Part shown: one piece after another, positions 4,847 through 6,652 of the stretch | Position numbering within the stretch: the first letter of the stretch is position 1 | Layout: each line of letters begins with the position of its first letter | NCBI GenBank assembly: GCA_020058965.1 | Contig: JAGVCY010000071.1 | Location: 1-6,652, forward strand | Length of the DNA stretch: 6,652 nucleotides | Origin: Candidatus Omnitrophota bacterium | GTDB taxonomy: Bacteria > Omnitrophota > Gorgyraeia > 2-02-FULL-51-18 > JAGOUK01 | Direction of reading: 5' to 3' | Notes under the pieces: generated by a model | Told to the model about the DNA's origin: nothing | The model's database searches: none | What the model saw: the letters and a program-made list of their open reading frames with translations, nothing else | Position numbers and translations under genes: made by a program

Positions 4847-5778
4847 GTCTTCCTGAAGCTTTTTGCGAAAGGATACGGCACATCGTGCCATCGGGTTTAG
4901 TGGATCCAGTGCTGGCGAGTTTTTCTTACCCTAGGCGGTTGACGCTACGCGTGAATTCGCTGAAGACGACCGTTGCCGAAGCGTACGCCTACCTTAAGAT
5001 CAAAAATCTCAGACCGTCCGCCGTTCCTGGGTGTCCCGTCGCGGTCGTGCTCGACACCGCGGATCGTTCCGTGCTGAGGGACGATTCGTGGATTGCCGAA
5101 GGAAAATTATATTCGCAGAATCTTTCGAGCATGATCCCGCCGATGGTTTTGGGCCCGAGGCCGGGTGAGCGGGTGCTGGACCTTTGTGCGGCGCCGGGGA
5201 GTAAGACGACTCAGATGGCCGCGATGATGGGGAACGAGGGGGCGATCACGGCGGTCGAAGCGATTCGGGGACGATTTTTTAAATTAAAGACCGTGTGCGA
5301 GCTCATGGGCGCGAAGATGGTGCGGCCGGTGTGCATGGACGGACGGAGGTTCGAGGCGCGGGAGGGGCTTTTTGACCGGGTTCTGGTCGACGCGCCGTGT
5401 AGTTCGGAAGGGATGTTTGATGCCGCGGACGAGGAGACGACGCAGTATTGGAGTGAGCGAAAAATTGATGAGATGTCCAAAAAGCAGCGGGGGCTTTTGT
5501 TGTCAGCGTCGCGACTTTTGAAGCCGGGCGGAACGATGGTGTATTCGACCTGCACCTTCGCGCCGGAAGAAAACGAGGGGACGGTGGATTGGCTTCTCAA
5601 GAAGGCCGCACCGGGTTTGAAGTGCGTGCCGGTGGACGGCTTGGGGGATTTGCCGCGATTGGCGGGGTTGGACCGGTGGGAAAAGCGGATTTATCATCCG
5701 GATGTGCGGAACGCGGTTCGGATATTGCCGGGCGAGGATCGGATCGGATTTTTCATCGCGAAGTTTATGTTAAAATAG
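4843..5778 (+). CDS. RsmB/RsmF-type (NOL1/NOP2/Sun) cytosine-C5 RNA methyltransferase
   Basis: This 311-residue, SAM-dependent enzyme should make 5-methylcytosine in rRNA or tRNA. The N-terminal segment LPEAF...PRRLTLRVNSLK (3-41) matches the RsmF opening. SAM motif I is DLCAAPGSK (113-121), motif IV DAPCSSEG (183-190) carries the release cysteine C186, and motif VI STCTFAPEENE carries the nucleophile C237. The protein ends at GFFIAKFMLK, where E. coli RsmF (479 residues) continues into extra C-terminal RNA-binding domains; no NusB-like N-terminal domain (as in RsmB) is present. It is thus a minimal form. I chose TTG 4843, which shares TTGA with the PIN-toxin stop and matches the family N-terminus. 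There is no Shine-Dalgarno there, so translation is probably coupled. The frame stays open upstream inside the PIN gene (to 4756 and beyond), but that part is a frame shadow. The target nucleotide is unknown. Confidence 0.9.
   Translation: MSLPEAFCERIRHIVPSGLVDPVLASFSYPRRLTLRVNSLKTTVAEAYAYLKIKNLRPSAVPGCPVAVVLDTADRSVLRDDSWIAEGKLYSQNLSSMIPPMVLGPRPGERVLDLCAAPGSKTTQMAAMMGNEGAITAVEAIRGRFFKLKTVCELMGAKMVRPVCMDGRRFEAREGLFDRVLVDAPCSSEGMFDAADEETTQYWSERKIDEMSKKQRGLLLSASRLLKPGGTMVYSTCTFAPEENEGTVDWLLKKAAPGLKCVPVDGLGDLPRLAGLDRWEKRIYHPDVRNAVRILPGEDRIGFFIAKFMLK
5771..5776 (+). promoter_or_regulatory. Possible -10 box for the transhydrogenase gene
   Basis: TAAAAT, five of six to consensus, overlaps the end of the methyltransferase gene. 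It would start transcription near 5783, only about 6 nt before the ATG at 5789. A weak TTTTCA lies 15 bp upstream as a possible -35. The gene lacks a Shine-Dalgarno, consistent with a near-leaderless mRNA. Read-through from the upstream operon is also possible. Confidence 0.35.
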
Positions 5779-5788
5779 TCCCGCAAAT

Positions 5789-6652
5789 ATGAATATCAGT
5801 GTTCCTAAAGAGATAAAAATTTTAGAAAATCGCGTGGCGATCGTGCCGGAGACGGCCGCCAAGCTGGTAAAGGCAGGCTTTGTCGTGCGCGTTGAACGCG
5901 GCGCCGGTGAAAAAGCTTTTTTCGCGGATTCCGACTACACCAAGGCCGGCGCGGAGATCGTCGCGGACGCCGCGGCGCTTTTTGCCGGGGCGGATCTGCT
6001 TGTGAAGGTCGGCGTGCCTACCCCCGAAGAAATCGTCAAGATGAAGCAGGGCTCCGTTTTCGCCGGATTTTTAAATCCGCTTGCCCAGCCGGAACTTTCC
6101 GCGTCGCTCGCCAGCCGCAACATCACCGCCTTCAGCATGGAACTCATCCCGCGCACAAGCCGCGCGCAAAGTATGGATGCGCTTTCGTCCCAGGCCTCGA
6201 TCGCCGGTTATAAAGCCGTTTTGATCGCCGCCGCCGAACTCGGTAAGTATTTTCCAATGCTGACGACCGCGGCTGGGACCGTTCCGCCCGCCAAGGTTCT
6301 GGTGATCGGCGTCGGTGTCGCGGGGTTGCAGGCCATCGCGACCGCGCGGCGGCTGGGAGCAGCCGTCGAAGCGTTTGATATCCGGCCGGAAGTGAAGGAA
6401 CAGGTGCAGAGCTTGGGTGCCAAATTTGTCGAAGCCAGGGTCGATACGGCGGGGGCGAGCGCCGAGGGCGGTTATGCCAAGGAAGTGAGCGAGGACACTA
6501 AGAAAAAACTTCAGGAAGCCCTGGCCGACCGCGTGGCCGCGTCCGATATCGTGATCACGACCGCGCAGGTGCCGGGTAAAAAAGCGCCGGTGCTCGTCAC
6601 GCGCGCGATGGTCGAACGGATGCGCGCGGGGTCCGTGGTGGTGGATTTGGCC
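5789..6652 (+). CDS. pntA: NAD(P)+ transhydrogenase (Re/Si-specific) subunit alpha, 3' end outside the window
   Basis: The frame from ATG 5789 stays open to the last base (288 codons, no stop), so the gene is cut by the window edge. It encodes the NAD(H)-binding domain I of proton-translocating transhydrogenase, which exchanges hydride between NADH and NADP+ coupled to proton entry. It opens with ISVPKEIKILENRVAIVPE, the alanine dehydrogenase/PntA N-terminal signature. R122, Q127, D130 and S133 in the RTSRAQSMDALSSQA segment match the R127-Q132-D135-S138 set of R. rubrum domain I. GVGVAG (174-179) with D197 in AFDIRPE is the NAD-binding Rossmann motif, and Y229 in EGGYAKE is the mobile-loop tyrosine. 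Whether this is a short split alpha-1 subunit (about 380 residues) or a long fused form cannot be told. Remaining pnt subunits are expected downstream. No Shine-Dalgarno is visible; it starts 10 bp after the methyltransferase stop. Confidence 0.93.
   Translation, partial: MNISVPKEIKILENRVAIVPETAAKLVKAGFVVRVERGAGEKAFFADSDYTKAGAEIVADAAALFAGADLLVKVGVPTPEEIVKMKQGSVFAGFLNPLAQPELSASLASRNITAFSMELIPRTSRAQSMDALSSQASIAGYKAVLIAAAELGKYFPMLTTAAGTVPPAKVLVIGVGVAGLQAIATARRLGAAVEAFDIRPEVKEQVQSLGAKFVEARVDTAGASAEGGYAKEVSEDTKKKLQEALADRVAASDIVITTAQVPGKKAPVLVTRAMVERMRAGSVVVDLA

Noticed and set aside
1080..5778. Anti-phage defence island (two toxin-antitoxin modules plus nuclease and methyltransferase)
   Set aside because: The nuclease is an exported SNase, the methyltransferase is of the RNA m5C family rather than a DNA modification enzyme, and pepF and pntA are ordinary chromosomal genes. 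No restriction, CRISPR or other defence genes are present.

Overview
The window looks like a chromosomal stretch from an uncultivated, moderately GC-rich bacterium. Genes are tightly packed, TTG starts are used, intergenic gaps are short, and small palindromic elements sit between genes. An Omnitrophota-like or neighbouring candidate lineage is a guess from overall style; nothing in the window fixes the taxonomy. No rRNA, tRNA, CRISPR array, insertion sequence or prophage gene was seen.

Layout, left to right. (1) 1-948 (+): the C-terminal part, or possibly all, of an unrecognised soluble alpha/beta protein; its frame is open to the left edge. (2) 949-1079: a REP-like palindrome, then a promoter inside a three-half-site operator, then a strong Shine-Dalgarno. 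(3) 1080-1600 (+): a type II toxin-antitoxin pair, a ribbon-helix-helix antitoxin and a RelE/ParE-fold toxin overlapping by 4 bp. (4) 1622-3439 (-): an M3-family zinc oligoendopeptidase F, convergent with the toxin. (5) 3440-3513: a 74-bp divergent promoter region in which both -10 boxes sit almost on top of the start codons. (6) 3514-4074 (+): an exported staphylococcal-nuclease-like protein. (7) 4075-4200: a strong hairpin element, then a second toxin-antitoxin promoter built of two tandem 15-bp palindromic repeats. (8) 4201-5778 (+): three overlapping genes, a ribbon-helix-helix antitoxin, a PIN-domain toxin and an RsmB/RsmF-type m5C RNA methyltransferase. (9) 5789 to the right edge (+): the N-terminal 288 residues of the NAD(P) transhydrogenase alpha subunit, cut by the window edge.

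How the parts work together. Both toxin-antitoxin modules have a classical self-regulating layout: repeated operator half-sites over the promoter, antitoxin first, toxin overlapping it. Both antitoxin genes have good Shine-Dalgarno sites. In contrast, pepF, the nuclease gene and the transhydrogenase gene have no visible Shine-Dalgarno and have -10-like boxes placed so that their mRNAs would be leaderless or nearly so. The second module is translationally joined to a housekeeping-type RNA methyltransferase, an arrangement worth checking for conservation.

No clearly new biological system is visible. The least explained items are the first gene, the two palindromic intergenic elements, and the PIN toxin/RNA methyltransferase coupling.
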